DNA of 64,000 bases from Tunturiibacter gelidiferens (GCF_014201335.1 NZ_JACHEB010000005.1:434001-498000); one strand, 5' to 3'; positions 9,591 through 19,917 are shown, counted from the first letter of the stretch. Translations and numbers: made by a program. The notes: generated by a model from the sequence alone, not told the origin.

Positions 9591-10946
9591 ATGGACACAA
9601 CTGTTGATCGATCCGTGGAGCCCCTTGGCCTCCGCCGCACGCTCAAGCTTCGCCACCTGATTCTTTACGGCATCATCATCATTCAGCCCACGGCGCCTAT
9701 GAGTATCTACGGCGTGGTCAGCAATGCCGCGCGGGGACACGTGGTGACGACGATCCTCATTGCGATGGTGGCCATGCTGTTTACCGCTGTGAGTTACGGC
9801 AGAATGGCGCGCGTGTATCCCAGCGCCGGGTCGGCCTACACCTATGTTGGCAAGGAGATTCACCCGCTGGCCGGCTATGTGGTGGGCTGGTCCATGCTGA
9901 TGGATTACATGCTGAATCCCATCATCTGCGCCATTTGGTGCAGCGCGGCGGCCCAGAATATTCTTCCCCAAATTCCTTATGCTGCCTGGGCCGTCGCATT
10001 TGTTCTTGTCTTCACCGGACTGAACCTGCGTGGCGTGCAAACGTCGAGCCGCGTGAATGCTCTGCTGGCATTGGGCATGAGCATTGTCGTCGTGGTCTTC
10101 ATCGCGTATGCCATACGCTACATTGCGCTGGTGGCGCGTCCCGTGGGTGGGCAATGGCTGCTGCCGTTTTACGATCCAGCTACCTTCGCTCCCGGGCTCC
10201 TGTTTCATGGCGCATCGATTGCGGTGCTGACCTACATCGGCTTCGATGGTATCTCCACGATGTCAGAGGAAGTCGAGAACCCGCGGCGTAACATCTTGCT
10301 GGCCACGGTCATCACCTGCTTCGCGATTGGCGTCCTGTCCGCGATCGAAGTGTACCTTGCGCAGCTGGCTTGGCCGGCACGCATTCCATTCCCGGCCTCC
10401 ATGGTCGACACCGCTTACGTGCAGGTCGCCCTTCGCGTCGGTGGCAAGTTTCTTTTCCAATTACTGAATGCGACGCTCTTGATCGCCAATATGGGCTCAG
10501 GTATCGCTGCGCAATTCGGCGCCGCGCGTCTGCTTTATGGAATGGGACGCACCGATGCGCTGCCAAAGCGATTCTTCGGCGTACTAGATGCGAAGACGAG
10601 AATCCCGCGCAACAACGTGCTGCTGTTGGGCGCCATCACGCTGGTCGGTACGTTTCTGTTGACCTTTGAAAAGGGCGCGGAACTGCTTAACTTCGGAGCA
10701 TTCATCGCGTTCATTGGTGTAAACGCGGCGGCGCTTATTCACTACAAGTTCCGCTCCCACGAAAAGGTAGCTTTCGCGGCATTGTCGCCGCTCTGCGGTC
10801 TTGTTGTTTGCACGTTCATTTGGCTGAATCTCAATCTTGACGCCAAACTCCTGGGAGCCGCATGGGTTGGAGTCGGGCTGCTTCTCTACTTCGTGATGAA
10901 GGGAAACAAGCCGCTGGCAGCGGTGGAATGGTCGGATCCCAGCTAA
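9591..10946 (+). CDS. APC family permease
   Basis: Inner-membrane transporter of the amino acid-polyamine-organocation superfamily, about 450 residues with around 12 hydrophobic segments. The N-terminal signature is a glycine-rich unwound helix region (LRHLILYGIIIIQPTAPMSI), followed by SAGSAYTYVGKEIHPLAGYVVGW and YIGFDGISTMSEEVENPRRN, both classical APC motifs. The ATG at 9591 has GAGG 10 bases upstream; a GTG at 9567 would extend it by 8 residues and overlap the preceding stop. The substrate cannot be read from sequence; an amino sugar or an amino acid released from glycans would suit the context. Confidence 0.85.
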   Translation: MDTTVDRSVEPLGLRRTLKLRHLILYGIIIIQPTAPMSIYGVVSNAARGHVVTTILIAMVAMLFTAVSYGRMARVYPSAGSAYTYVGKEIHPLAGYVVGWSMLMDYMLNPIICAIWCSAAAQNILPQIPYAAWAVAFVLVFTGLNLRGVQTSSRVNALLALGMSIVVVVFIAYAIRYIALVARPVGGQWLLPFYDPATFAPGLLFHGASIAVLTYIGFDGISTMSEEVENPRRNILLATVITCFAIGVLSAIEVYLAQLAWPARIPFPASMVDTAYVQVALRVGGKFLFQLLNATLLIANMGSGIAAQFGAARLLYGMGRTDALPKRFFGVLDAKTRIPRNNVLLLGAITLVGTFLLTFEKGAELLNFGAFIAFIGVNAAALIHYKFRSHEKVAFAALSPLCGLVVCTFIWLNLNLDAKLLGAAWVGVGLLLYFVMKGNKPLAAVEWSDPS

Positions 10947-11736
10947 TTCCGACTAACCAGCGCGCCACATGATTCAGCAGTCCTGGCACGCGTTCACCGA
11001 CCCCAGTCCAAAAACGGGCCCGCCGGGAACGATTCTCGACCACGGAGCTCCCACGCTGAGCGTCTCTCAGCTCGCACGCGATGGTCCCTTCAGAAGCGCT
11101 GAAGCACCTGCTGTGCTGGCGTTTCATCTCGCCTGGCGGAATTGCCAAGTTATTTGTTCGGGCCAAGTCCTGGATCTGCTGCCTCAGGTTCCCGCGAAGC
11201 GCCGAATGAGCTTGCGTGCATCGTGCAACGTTGAGGCTCATTGAATGCTCTTCAAGTTGCAGCGTACGATGCATGTTTTCGAATTGCTCCATTTTCGAGG
11301 ATGCAAAGGAGTAATCAACGTATGCGCAACAAAACGAAATACATACAGAAAATATCGTTGTCGTGAGTAGGAGGTGTGGATGGGGGAGCCACCGCTAAGC
11401 CTGCATGCCCGCTACTTCTCAGCAGGTACATTGCCGCTGTCGGGAGGATTAAGCAGCGCTACTCTCAGCCAAATAAGTAAGGGGGGACAGCTTCTTCTCC
11501 ACCGCGCCGAAACAAAGGGGTAATTGGCAACGCATCATACCCTGAACGGATCACCCGAGATTAATGTGTTTTTCTTCTTGACATTAACAGCCGATCAAAC
11601 GTAAAAGAACAGACATGATCGAAACATTTCACAATCTAATGAAAACAAAGATTGTGTGGCTAGATCCTCGCAAGGGCGAGCATTAGTTAGCATTCTTACC
11701 AGGCCAAATATTTCAGATGAGTGAGGGACAGCAGGG
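10947..11736. other. Intergenic region before TonB receptor, with candidate promoter
   Basis: These 790 bases contain open frames on both strands, but none has recognisable domains or a good ribosome binding site, so I call no gene. A candidate promoter lies at 11578-11607: TTGACA, 18 bases, then TAAAAG, leaving a leader of about 125 bases before the receptor start. Confidence 0.45.
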
Positions 11737-14700
11737 ATGAGACCCATTGATGAAAGCCCGAATACAGGGCGTCGACTCTTTAACGACGTGCGGTTCAAAC
11801 CAGCTGTTCTGTTTTCTTCGCTATTCTTTCTTTTGCTAGCGGCCACTACGGCCTTTGGCCAATACACTACGGCGCGTCTGAGCGGCACGGTTCAGGACAA
11901 CTCCGGCGCGGCAGTCCCAGGGGCATCGGTGACTGTGGAACAAACAGGAACTGGATATCAGCAGCAAGTGAAAACTGGAGACGCAGGAGAGTACCTATTT
12001 CCGAGTTTGCCCATTGGCGATTACCAGTTGACCGTTAGCGTTGCTGGTTTCAACACCTACGTGCAAAAGGGAATTGGCTTGACTGTGGGGCAGGCCGCCA
12101 GCCAGAAGGTGATCCTCACGGTTGGGGCGATAACCCAGCAAGTCACTGTGGAGGCCAACTCCAATCAGGTGACCACGGACGATGCGGCGATCACGCAGGT
12201 TATCGGCCAGAAGAGCATAGAGAGCTTGCCGATGAATGGTCGCCAGGCCCAGCAGCTTGTCTTTCTTGTTCCCGGCGCAGTGGATGTCACAGGGCAGAAC
12301 TGCGGCGTTGGTTGTGAAGGGGGCATTCTTCCCGGCGAGCAATATGCAAAGGTCAATGGTGGCGGTGCCAACGGCGTTTACTACCTGTTGGACGGCGTGG
12401 ACTACAACGACTTTTACATCAATGCCAATTTGCCCTTCCCCAGTCCGGATGCGCTGCAGGAATTCAATGTGCAAACCGATAACATGAGCGCCGCCTACGG
12501 AAACGCCACCGGCGGAGTTGCCAATGTTGTTACCAAATCTGGAACCGATCAGATTCACGGCGATGTCTTTGAGTACCTGCGCAATTACGCAATGGATGCC
12601 AGGAACTACTTTGCGGACTCTCCCAATCCGTTGAAGCAAAATCAATTTGGAGGAACCATCGGCGGACCTATCTTGAAAGGGAAGCTATTTTATTTTGGTT
12701 CCTATCAAGGCACACGCCAAAACACTGCGATCAATGGCCTCAATTCGCAGGTACCAACCCAGGCTGAGCGTAACGGAGACTTCTCGGCACTTCTCCCGGG
12801 CACGGTGTTGACGAACCCCAACCCGAATTCGCCTTACCAATTCAACAGCAACAACCAGATCAATCCGGCGGCATTTGATCCGACGGCGCTCTATTTGCTG
12901 AATCACATTCCTCTTCCCAACGCCCCGCAGTTGGGTCCGAACTTTTTGGTTTACAACGGTGCCCCGTCCATCCAGAATACCGACGAGTACCTTGCCAAAA
13001 TCGACTTCAACATTGGCAAGCATCATCTCAGCGGACACTATTTTCAACTCAACTACAACATCCCCATCATCCTTCCGCCGACAAGCAACATTCTTGAAGG
13101 CAATTCAGAAACCCCGCAGAAGCTGGGACTGAAGAACGTCAGCGTTGTCGACATCTACACGATCTCCCCCACACTTGTTCTCAATAGCTATTTCGGATGG
13201 AGCAGCAAGACCGGTCTGACCCAGTCGGCCGCGCCTTTCAGCATTGCGGATGCGGGTGCGAATATTGCCCAACCCACCAATTTCCCGGCAACGCTCAACG
13301 TCGATGTATCTGGCGGGTTCATCGTGGGAGATCAACCCGCCACAGGAACGTGGGACAGCAGCCAGATTTCCGATCGTGAAATCGTCAGCTTCGTCAGGGG
13401 CAAAAATGAGATCCAGGTTGGCGGCGAATGGTCGCATATTCACATGCCCATGGGAAATAGCTACCAGGCGGACGGCAATTACAGCTTTGGTGGCAATCTG
13501 AGCGGAAACAATCTTTCAGATTTTATGCTTGGAGCTGCATCCAGCTTTACGCAGGCAGGCGGGCTGTATTTGGACTTCAGTGGAAACGAGTGGAGTGCCT
13601 TCTTTCAGGACACCTGGCATGCGACTTCACGGCTTACCGTGAGCGCCGGTATTCGCTGGGATCCGTTCTCTCCTTACACCGATAGCGAGGGACGCGTAGG
13701 ATGTTTCGTCCCTGGAGCGCAATCGTCGCGCTATCCCAACTCACCCGCAGGTCTGATCTTCGGCGGAAGCAATCACGATCCTGGCTGCCCGGAATCTTCG
13801 ATCTACAACAACTTCGGCAATGTAGGCCCCCGATTTGGCTTTGCCTATCAGTTGACGTCCGATGCCAAGACCAGTCTCCGTGGTGGAATAGGGTATTACT
13901 ATCAGGCCCCGAACGGCGTAGCCTTTGAAGATGTGGTTGGCATTCCTCCTTTTGCGCCAATCGTGAATATCACCAACACGAATTTTACGAATCCTTACTC
14001 CGCCTCGGGTATAGCAAATCCTTTTCCAGGATCATTCGGACCAATCAATCCAGGCCCGTCGGCAACATTCCCTCAGGGCATCTCCTTCACGGAGATCTTC
14101 GATCGGCACTTCCGGCTTCCGCAGATCCTCTCGTATAACCTCACGCTCGAACGTCAGTTTGCCTCCAACTGGTTCATGCGTATGGAATATGTGGGAAACA
14201 AAGGAACTCATCTGGGTGGTACCGGAGATCAGGAGTCAGGGCTGCTGCAACTGAATCCCTCGGTCTACATTCCAGGCCAGTCGACGGAGGATAATATTCA
14301 GCAACGTCGTCTCTATCCGAACTTTGGCTTTATCGGTTCAATCAACTCCGGAGTGATCAGTAACTACAATGCCGGCCAGATTGAAGTGGAGAAGCGCTTG
14401 AGCTATGGCCTCTCATTCCAGACCAACTATACGTGGTCGCACGCACTGAATAACTTCGGTCCCAATGGACAGGAGTATTTGTTTGGGATCGGCGGCATCA
14501 ATACATGCGGCTGCGGCCGTTCTCTTGACTACGGCCCAGACGCCGGTGACGCTAGCAACGTCTTTAGATTGTCGGGAATTTATGCCTTTCACCATGTTCC
14601 AGTCAATGGCATCACGAACCAGGTGGTTAACGGATGGAACCTGACCTTCATCACAAACTGGCAATCAGGTTTTCCGTTCACCTCATTCGCAGAGGATGAT

Positions 14701-15090
14701 AATTCCTTCAGTGCCATGGGCAATGATCGTCCTGACATCACCGTGGCAAACATTTCGCAGACCAAGTTGAGTACCACGCGCTCCCATGCTGCGTTGATCA
14801 ACGAGTGGTTCAACACTGCGGATTTTGTCCCCAATGCCATCGGCTCCTACGGAAATATAGGCAAGAATTCTATGCGCGGTCCGAGACTTTTCACCACGGA
14901 CTTAGCACTGCTCAAAACCGGAAAGGTAGGGGAACGGATCAACTACGAATTTCGAGCGGAGTTCTACAACGTTTTCAACAATGTGAATTTTGGGAATCCC
15001 GATTTCGGACTAACAGACAGCAATTTCGGTCAGATCTCCTCTGCTGGCGATCCTCGGATTCTGCAGATGGCGCTCAAACTGAAGTTCTAA
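11737..15090 (+). CDS. TonB-dependent receptor, Oar-like with carboxypeptidase-regulatory-like domain
   Basis: Outer-membrane importer of 1117 residues, the size typical of acidobacterial Oar/CarbopepD_reg receptors. A signal peptide (LFFLLLAATTAFG) is followed by a beta-sandwich domain at about 45-130 (GTVQDNSGAAVPGASVTV, LPIGDYQLTVSVAGF), a plug domain (SLPMNGRQAQQLVFLVPG) and a 22-strand-type barrel ending in the aromatic terminus QMALKLKF. Energised by TonB-ExbBD, it probably brings in oligosaccharides released by the neighbouring alpha-galactosidase. The substrate is inferred from context only. Confidence 0.9.
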   Translation: MRPIDESPNTGRRLFNDVRFKPAVLFSSLFFLLLAATTAFGQYTTARLSGTVQDNSGAAVPGASVTVEQTGTGYQQQVKTGDAGEYLFPSLPIGDYQLTVSVAGFNTYVQKGIGLTVGQAASQKVILTVGAITQQVTVEANSNQVTTDDAAITQVIGQKSIESLPMNGRQAQQLVFLVPGAVDVTGQNCGVGCEGGILPGEQYAKVNGGGANGVYYLLDGVDYNDFYINANLPFPSPDALQEFNVQTDNMSAAYGNATGGVANVVTKSGTDQIHGDVFEYLRNYAMDARNYFADSPNPLKQNQFGGTIGGPILKGKLFYFGSYQGTRQNTAINGLNSQVPTQAERNGDFSALLPGTVLTNPNPNSPYQFNSNNQINPAAFDPTALYLLNHIPLPNAPQLGPNFLVYNGAPSIQNTDEYLAKIDFNIGKHHLSGHYFQLNYNIPIILPPTSNILEGNSETPQKLGLKNVSVVDIYTISPTLVLNSYFGWSSKTGLTQSAAPFSIADAGANIAQPTNFPATLNVDVSGGFIVGDQPATGTWDSSQISDREIVSFVRGKNEIQVGGEWSHIHMPMGNSYQADGNYSFGGNLSGNNLSDFMLGAASSFTQAGGLYLDFSGNEWSAFFQDTWHATSRLTVSAGIRWDPFSPYTDSEGRVGCFVPGAQSSRYPNSPAGLIFGGSNHDPGCPESSIYNNFGNVGPRFGFAYQLTSDAKTSLRGGIGYYYQAPNGVAFEDVVGIPPFAPIVNITNTNFTNPYSASGIANPFPGSFGPINPGPSATFPQGISFTEIFDRHFRLPQILSYNLTLERQFASNWFMRMEYVGNKGTHLGGTGDQESGLLQLNPSVYIPGQSTEDNIQQRRLYPNFGFIGSINSGVISNYNAGQIEVEKRLSYGLSFQTNYTWSHALNNFGPNGQEYLFGIGGINTCGCGRSLDYGPDAGDASNVFRLSGIYAFHHVPVNGITNQVVNGWNLTFITNWQSGFPFTSFAEDDNSFSAMGNDRPDITVANISQTKLSTTRSHAALINEWFNTADFVPNAIGSYGNIGKNSMRGPRLFTTDLALLKTGKVGERINYEFRAEFYNVFNNVNFGNPDFGLTDSNFGQISSAGDPRILQMALKLKF

Positions 15091-15201
15091 CAAACCTCTG
15101 ACGAAACAGGTGTCTGAGAGAATGTGGGTTGGCGACAATGACTCCTGCATTTCCTCAGGCACCTTCTTGCATGCGGCTTTTGAGCCACTTACAAGTCGGC
15201 T

Positions 15202-15213
15202 GTGGGCGGTAAC
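15202..15213 (+). promoter_or_regulatory. Weak match to GTTAGCGGTAAC operator upstream of uxaE
   Basis: GTGGGCGGTAAC matches 10 of 12 bases of the palindrome found upstream of the inositol oxygenase, the sugar transporter and the second TonB receptor. It ends 23 bases before the uxaE ATG, where a repressor could block transcription. It could also be chance. Confidence 0.3.
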
Positions 15214-15236
15214 ATAAAGAAGTGTAAGACAGGCCA

Positions 15237-16505
15237 ATGAAAAGACAAGTGCTGGATCCATATTCGATTGGTATGGGCGACCGCTTTGCGCACCAGGCAA
15301 AGGCGCAGCTGCAGGCCTGCATCTTGGCGTCGCATCACGGGGTCGCGATAGTTCCGGTGTGGAACAAATCGAATCGCGAACACACCATCATTGGTTCAGA
15401 CCCGACGGCGACCCGCGCAGCTGCCGATGCCGCAGTGAAGGCGCTCCATTGGGACAAGCCCTATTTTTGCGACGCCGACCACATCACTCTTCAAACTGTA
15501 GATCGTTTCCTCACCCCGTGTGACTTCTACACTATCGACGTGGCAGACGAGATCGGCAAACCAGCGTCAGCCGCCGACACGGAAGATTTTGCGAAACGTC
15601 ACGCAGACCTTCTGGGGACGGTTAGCCTGAAAGGCGTCGACGAGACATTCGAAGTTACGCAGGATCTCCTTCGAAACACGGCAAGCAAATTTCTTTCCGC
15701 TGTAAAAAAAGCCGGCGAGGTCTACCGCAAGATCGCGCAAGCAAAAGGGGCAGACAACTTCATCCCGGAAGTCTCTATGGATGAGACCGATTCCGCGCAA
15801 ACGCCGGTCGAACTACTTATTATCCTCGCCGCGATAGCTGACGAGCAGATTCCGATTCAGACCATCGCTCCGAAGTTCAGCGGTCGCTTCAACAAAGGCG
15901 TAGATTACGTCGGAAACGTTGAGCAGTTTGAGAGAGAGATCGCGCTCGACTTCGCAGCCATCGCTTATGCCATCGAGCACTTTCGCCTGCCCGTGAATCT
16001 CAAGCCGAGCATACACTCCGGCAGCGATAAATTCTCGATCTATCCCGCCATCCATGCAACGATGAAGCGCTTCAATGCAGGCGTACACCTGAAGACCGCT
16101 GGCACCACCTGGCTCGAAGAGCTGATCGGGCTCGCAGAAGCCGATGGCGATGGGCTCGCACTCGCGAAGGAAGTCTATGCCGAAGCTTACGGCCACCGTG
16201 AGGAACTATGCGCGCCCTACGCATCGGTGATCGACATCGATCCGGCAAAATTGCCTTCTCCCGTCGAAGTGAATGGATGGACCTCGCTGCAATACACCAT
16301 GGCACTCCGTCACAACCCCAGCGAGTCGCAATACAACAGCAGCTTTCGTCAGCTTTTGCATGTGGGTTTCAAGGTCGCGGCCAAGATGGGAACTCGTTAC
16401 CTCGACCTATTGGAGAGCAACGAAGCAGTTGTCGCCAGGAACGTGACTGAAAACCTGTATAAGCGCCACATCGCACCAGTCTTTCTCGGCCAGCAATCAT
16501 CGTAA
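15237..16505 (+). CDS. uxaE: Tagaturonate epimerase family protein (UxaE-like)
   Basis: A 422-residue cytoplasmic protein resembling UxaE, the metal-dependent epimerase first described in Thermotoga that interconverts fructuronate and tagaturonate in glucuronate/galacturonate breakdown. Recognisable blocks are HHGVAIVPVWNKSNREH near the N-terminus, IPEVSMDETDSAQTP, IAPKFSGRFNKGVDYVG, and NLKPSIHSGSDKFSIYP, with conserved Asp/Glu/His residues suited to metal binding. In this cluster it might act on uronates or, as shown for related or engineered members, on free ketohexoses. Glucuronate made by the inositol oxygenase at 60.3 kb could feed into it. Confidence 0.78.
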   Translation: MKRQVLDPYSIGMGDRFAHQAKAQLQACILASHHGVAIVPVWNKSNREHTIIGSDPTATRAAADAAVKALHWDKPYFCDADHITLQTVDRFLTPCDFYTIDVADEIGKPASAADTEDFAKRHADLLGTVSLKGVDETFEVTQDLLRNTASKFLSAVKKAGEVYRKIAQAKGADNFIPEVSMDETDSAQTPVELLIILAAIADEQIPIQTIAPKFSGRFNKGVDYVGNVEQFEREIALDFAAIAYAIEHFRLPVNLKPSIHSGSDKFSIYPAIHATMKRFNAGVHLKTAGTTWLEELIGLAEADGDGLALAKEVYAEAYGHREELCAPYASVIDIDPAKLPSPVEVNGWTSLQYTMALRHNPSESQYNSSFRQLLHVGFKVAAKMGTRYLDLLESNEAVVARNVTENLYKRHIAPVFLGQQSS

Positions 16506-16793
16506 GGCCGGTTTGATTTTGATGGACAATAGCCGTTCTCCAACCGCTTTGTCTAAAAGACTTGGTTGTCCTGTATGCGTGGGTTGGTGACTGTTTATCG
16601 TGCGAGCGAATCGAGGGCAGAATCGAACTGCTCGATTCAACGATCACTAACTGTTTACACAAGTTGGCCGAATTGGAACGGACCTTGAACGTCCTGCGCA
16701 GAGAGAGGACTTCCTCACCTCCTGCTTCCCAAAGGTCAGCTGAAGCTCCTGCAACGGATGGGGCGCTATAGGAACCTTGTTGTATACATAGAC

Positions 16794-17594
16794 ATGACCT
16801 TCCTCCGCCGCTTTCAGCTATCCATAGTTTTGTTAGCACTGTTGTCCTTAGCGTATCCGTCGCGGGCCTTCGGAGCGAATCCTGATCTGGAAACGGTGCT
16901 GAATGCTTCGCGTCAGCGTGTTGAGACAATGGACTACCGCGTGAGCGGCCGAATCACAAAGGTGGGCGCCGATGGCACACGCACGAATTACAAATTTGTC
17001 GCCAAAGCTCACTGGTTCCCCGATGGGCTGCGCCTGCTATGCGAGATCTCCGGGCCCGCTTCAGCGAAGACGATCCTTCTTGTGCACATGACAGTGAACG
17101 GGCACATGACCGTTGAGGCACTCCTTCCAGGCCAGAAATCCGCGAGCGTGGTGCCTTTCGAACATTGGAACGACCCACTCGTGGGATCAGACTTCACCTA
17201 TGAAGACATGGTAGAGAACCAGTTCTTCTGGAAGAATCAGGAACTCTTGCCAGCCGAGAAGTACGGCGCACGCGACTGCTTCGTCCTTAAGAGCACCGCC
17301 GGTCCTCAAGACCGGAGCTACTACGGTTCAATGACGTCCTGGATCGACCGCACCATCATGTACCCGGTACACGTCACAAAGACGCTTCGCGGGACAGGAC
17401 AGCAGAAGGAGTTCACTTACTTCGGCCTGCGGAAAGTCGGCGGTGTTTGGTCTGCGTCGCAGGTCGAGGCAAAACTGCAGGGCAAGCCCGGTTCTTCGAC
17501 GATGGTCATCGAAGGGGGAACAGGAAAGGCAAATCTCAAAAGCAAAGATTTCGATCTTGGTCAGTCGGCCAGTCCGGCACCCGCAGCTCAATAA
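16794..17594 (+). CDS. Outer-membrane lipoprotein-sorting (LolA-like) protein
   Basis: Secreted protein of about 266 residues with a signal peptide (FLRRFQLSIVLLALLSLAYP) and the LolA-like half-barrel fold of the outer-membrane lipoprotein-sorting family. Typical text includes the beta-strand block MDYRVSGRITKVGADGT, YEDMVENQFFWKNQE and the C-terminal KSKDFDLGQS. Members of this family are often encoded next to RND/MmpL-type lipid exporters and are thought to carry lipids in the periplasm; here the MmpL gene is convergent, 49 bp away. I start at ATG 16794 because it gives a proper signal peptide; ATG 16758 would add 12 residues. Neither has a strong ribosome binding site. Confidence 0.78.
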   Translation: MTFLRRFQLSIVLLALLSLAYPSRAFGANPDLETVLNASRQRVETMDYRVSGRITKVGADGTRTNYKFVAKAHWFPDGLRLLCEISGPASAKTILLVHMTVNGHMTVEALLPGQKSASVVPFEHWNDPLVGSDFTYEDMVENQFFWKNQELLPAEKYGARDCFVLKSTAGPQDRSYYGSMTSWIDRTIMYPVHVTKTLRGTGQQKEFTYFGLRKVGGVWSASQVEAKLQGKPGSSTMVIEGGTGKANLKSKDFDLGQSASPAPAAQ

Positions 17595-17643
17595 CAGGAG
17601 CAGAACCTAACAAGGCCAAGTTAGCGGGTGAGATGTTGCACCC

Positions 17644-19917
17644 TCAGGGGACAAGCTCCTTTTCAGCCACAGCTTGAGCGCCATGCAAGCCTAGCGGCCA
17701 CCAGTTCCAGTCGCCGGCCAGCTGCAACAGTGCGGGCCCGACCACCATCCGCACCACGGTAGCGTCTATCAACACCGCCGCCGCAAGCGTAAAGCCCAGC
17801 ATCTGCACCACCAGAAAACTCCCTATGGTGAACGCGGTGAAGACGGCAATCATGATCGCCCCGGCGCTCGTGATCAGCCCAGCCGTCCGCGCCAACCCCT
17901 CGACTACGGCTGCCTGCTCAGACAAGCCGCGCCGACGCTCTTCAAGCACGCGTGCAACCAGAAAAACTTCATAATCCATGCTCAATCCGAAGACGATGGC
18001 AAACGCGAGAATCGGCACGATCGGGAACACGGTGCCGGTCGGCCCATGCAGTCCAAAGAGTCTGCTGCCGTGGCCCTCCTGAAAGACAAGGACCAACATC
18101 CCGAACGACGCGCCCACCGAGAGTAAATTCAGCAGAATCGCTTTGACTGCCGCGAACAAAGATCGCAGTCCGATCAGCAGAGCCAACAGACTTCCCACCA
18201 CTACGCTAAGCACTACCTTCGGCAGACGCTCTTTCACAACGGAGTCGTAGTCCGCATCGAGGCCGGGAACGCCGCCAACCCGCAACACGGCACCCGGCAC
18301 ACCCGTGATCGCCGCCACATCAGAAGAACGAACCTCGCGCACCCACCGGATCTGCTCCGAGGGCGTAACATCGGCCTTCGGGAGTAGCTCAAGCAAGGTA
18401 GCGTGACCATCGCTGCGCAGAAAACTCTTGCGGATGGGCTCCGGCACCTGCTCAACCGCATCCGCGGTTTCAGCCATTCCTGAGAGCGACGGAAGCGATA
18501 AAACCTCCTGCGCCCTGGGATCGCTTTGGAAGTGCGCCGTCAACCGGCTGATGGCAAGCCACCCAGTTGGAGACATCGGCTGAGTCTGCGGTGGCAACTC
18601 CACGATCACACGCAGCGATTGCACGATACCCGACCGGCCCATGTGCTGCAGCGTATGCAGAGCCTGTACCGACTCGGCCGCCTCAGGGAACGAGTCATGG
18701 TCTGGAAGCCCGGTAGAGATTTTTCGCGCGTGGAATGCAAGCATCAATAGTGGAATCCCAGCGATAAGCAGAGCCGTCCACGGCCGTCGCGTTACCATGC
18801 TGCCCCATCGCACCCATCGCTCATCCGCCGCGGCGACGTCCTTAGACACCTTGCGCCCTCTGGAGGGAAGACATACCTTGGCTGAATTGATACGATGCCC
18901 CACCAGGCCAAGCACCCACGGCAGCACGAACGTGCACAGCATTACACTCAAAACCGTCACGAGTAGGCCGGCTATCCCAATCGATCGCAACTCGCTGATC
19001 GGCACCATGAGGAGCGCTGAAAATCCAATCGCAACCGTCGTGGCCGAAATAGCCAATGTGCATCCTGCCTGCCATGCGGCAATATCGGCGGCGCAGCCGG
19101 GATCACATCCATCGCACAATGCCTCGCGAAACCGGCTCACCATTAGCAAGGCATAATCGATACCCAGGCCGAGACCAAGCATCGTCGCCAAATTCTGCAC
19201 CAGGATCGATAGGTGCCAATGGGGCGCCATCAGCGCAGCCGCACCTAGTGCCATCGAAATAGAGAGAAGGCCAACTCCCAGAGGCAAGAACGCCGCCACG
19301 ATGCTGCCGAAGGCCAATAACAGCAGCAGCAGAGTCACTGGCATCGCACGTTCTTCGGCATGCTTCACGTCATCTGCACTCACCTTGCGCAGATCGAAAT
19401 TGATAGGCGTCTCACCCGTAATCTGAAGCTTCAGACCGGGATACTGTGACCGAAGCTGACCTTCCATCCAATCTGCCTTCGCCCTAAGCTTCGGAACTAG
19501 CGCTTCGACAGTTTCACCGTGCGGGTCCAACCCCACAAGGATCAAGGCCCCGCCATTGTTTCCGGTAAATAGAGGGTCTGGCCAATCCACACTCGAGACC
19601 GCACCCGACACTCCGGCCACACTTCGCAATGAAGTGGTTAAGAAATCAAGGGCTTCCGCACTCTTTGCGGAATCGGGATCGGGGAGACCGCTAATCACCA
19701 GAACCAAGCGATTGGCATACGGAGATTGGAAACGCTGAGCCAGTTCCCGTTCGACTTTTTGGGATTCTGCACCCTCGATGTGAACCGTAGTCTCTAGCCG
19801 CCGCTCAACTTTGTAGGAAAAAGGCAGCAAAACAAACGCCATGGCAAACCCCACCATCGCCAGCCAGAATCGGCGTCGAGCGGCACCACGGCCAATCTTC
19901 CTGCTTGGAGTTTCCAT
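17644..19917 (-). CDS. MMPL family RND transporter
   Basis: Inner-membrane exporter of about 757 residues in two homologous halves. Each half has one transmembrane helix, a periplasmic porter domain and five to six helices. The proton-relay motif GLGLGIDYALLMVSRFRE lies near residue 250, and its second-half equivalent is FGLSMDYEVFLVARVLEERR. These are the MmpL/HpnN-like signatures, and such proteins move lipids or glycolipids out of the inner membrane. The ATG at 19917 is taken as start; a TTG five codons upstream is possible. The convergent LolA-like gene suggests a lipid-trafficking pair. The substrate is unknown. Confidence 0.87.
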   Translation of the reverse strand: METPSRKIGRGAARRRFWLAMVGFAMAFVLLPFSYKVERRLETTVHIEGAESQKVERELAQRFQSPYANRLVLVISGLPDPDSAKSAEALDFLTTSLRSVAGVSGAVSSVDWPDPLFTGNNGGALILVGLDPHGETVEALVPKLRAKADWMEGQLRSQYPGLKLQITGETPINFDLRKVSADDVKHAEERAMPVTLLLLLLAFGSIVAAFLPLGVGLLSISMALGAAALMAPHWHLSILVQNLATMLGLGLGIDYALLMVSRFREALCDGCDPGCAADIAAWQAGCTLAISATTVAIGFSALLMVPISELRSIGIAGLLVTVLSVMLCTFVLPWVLGLVGHRINSAKVCLPSRGRKVSKDVAAADERWVRWGSMVTRRPWTALLIAGIPLLMLAFHARKISTGLPDHDSFPEAAESVQALHTLQHMGRSGIVQSLRVIVELPPQTQPMSPTGWLAISRLTAHFQSDPRAQEVLSLPSLSGMAETADAVEQVPEPIRKSFLRSDGHATLLELLPKADVTPSEQIRWVREVRSSDVAAITGVPGAVLRVGGVPGLDADYDSVVKERLPKVVLSVVVGSLLALLIGLRSLFAAVKAILLNLLSVGASFGMLVLVFQEGHGSRLFGLHGPTGTVFPIVPILAFAIVFGLSMDYEVFLVARVLEERRRGLSEQAAVVEGLARTAGLITSAGAIMIAVFTAFTIGSFLVVQMLGFTLAAAVLIDATVVRMVVGPALLQLAGDWNWWPLGLHGAQAVAEKELVP

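Noticed and set aside
9504..10208. 234-codon minus-strand frame rich in His and Asp
   Set aside because: Antisense to the APC permease, whose transmembrane pattern is clear.
10969..11292. Overlapping frames on both strands after the permease
   Set aside because: Neither has domains, a start signal or convincing composition.
16562..16771. 69-codon TTG-started frame with a helical stretch before the LolA-like gene
   Set aside because: Some coiled-coil flavour, but no ribosome binding site or family, and it overlaps the longer version of the next gene.
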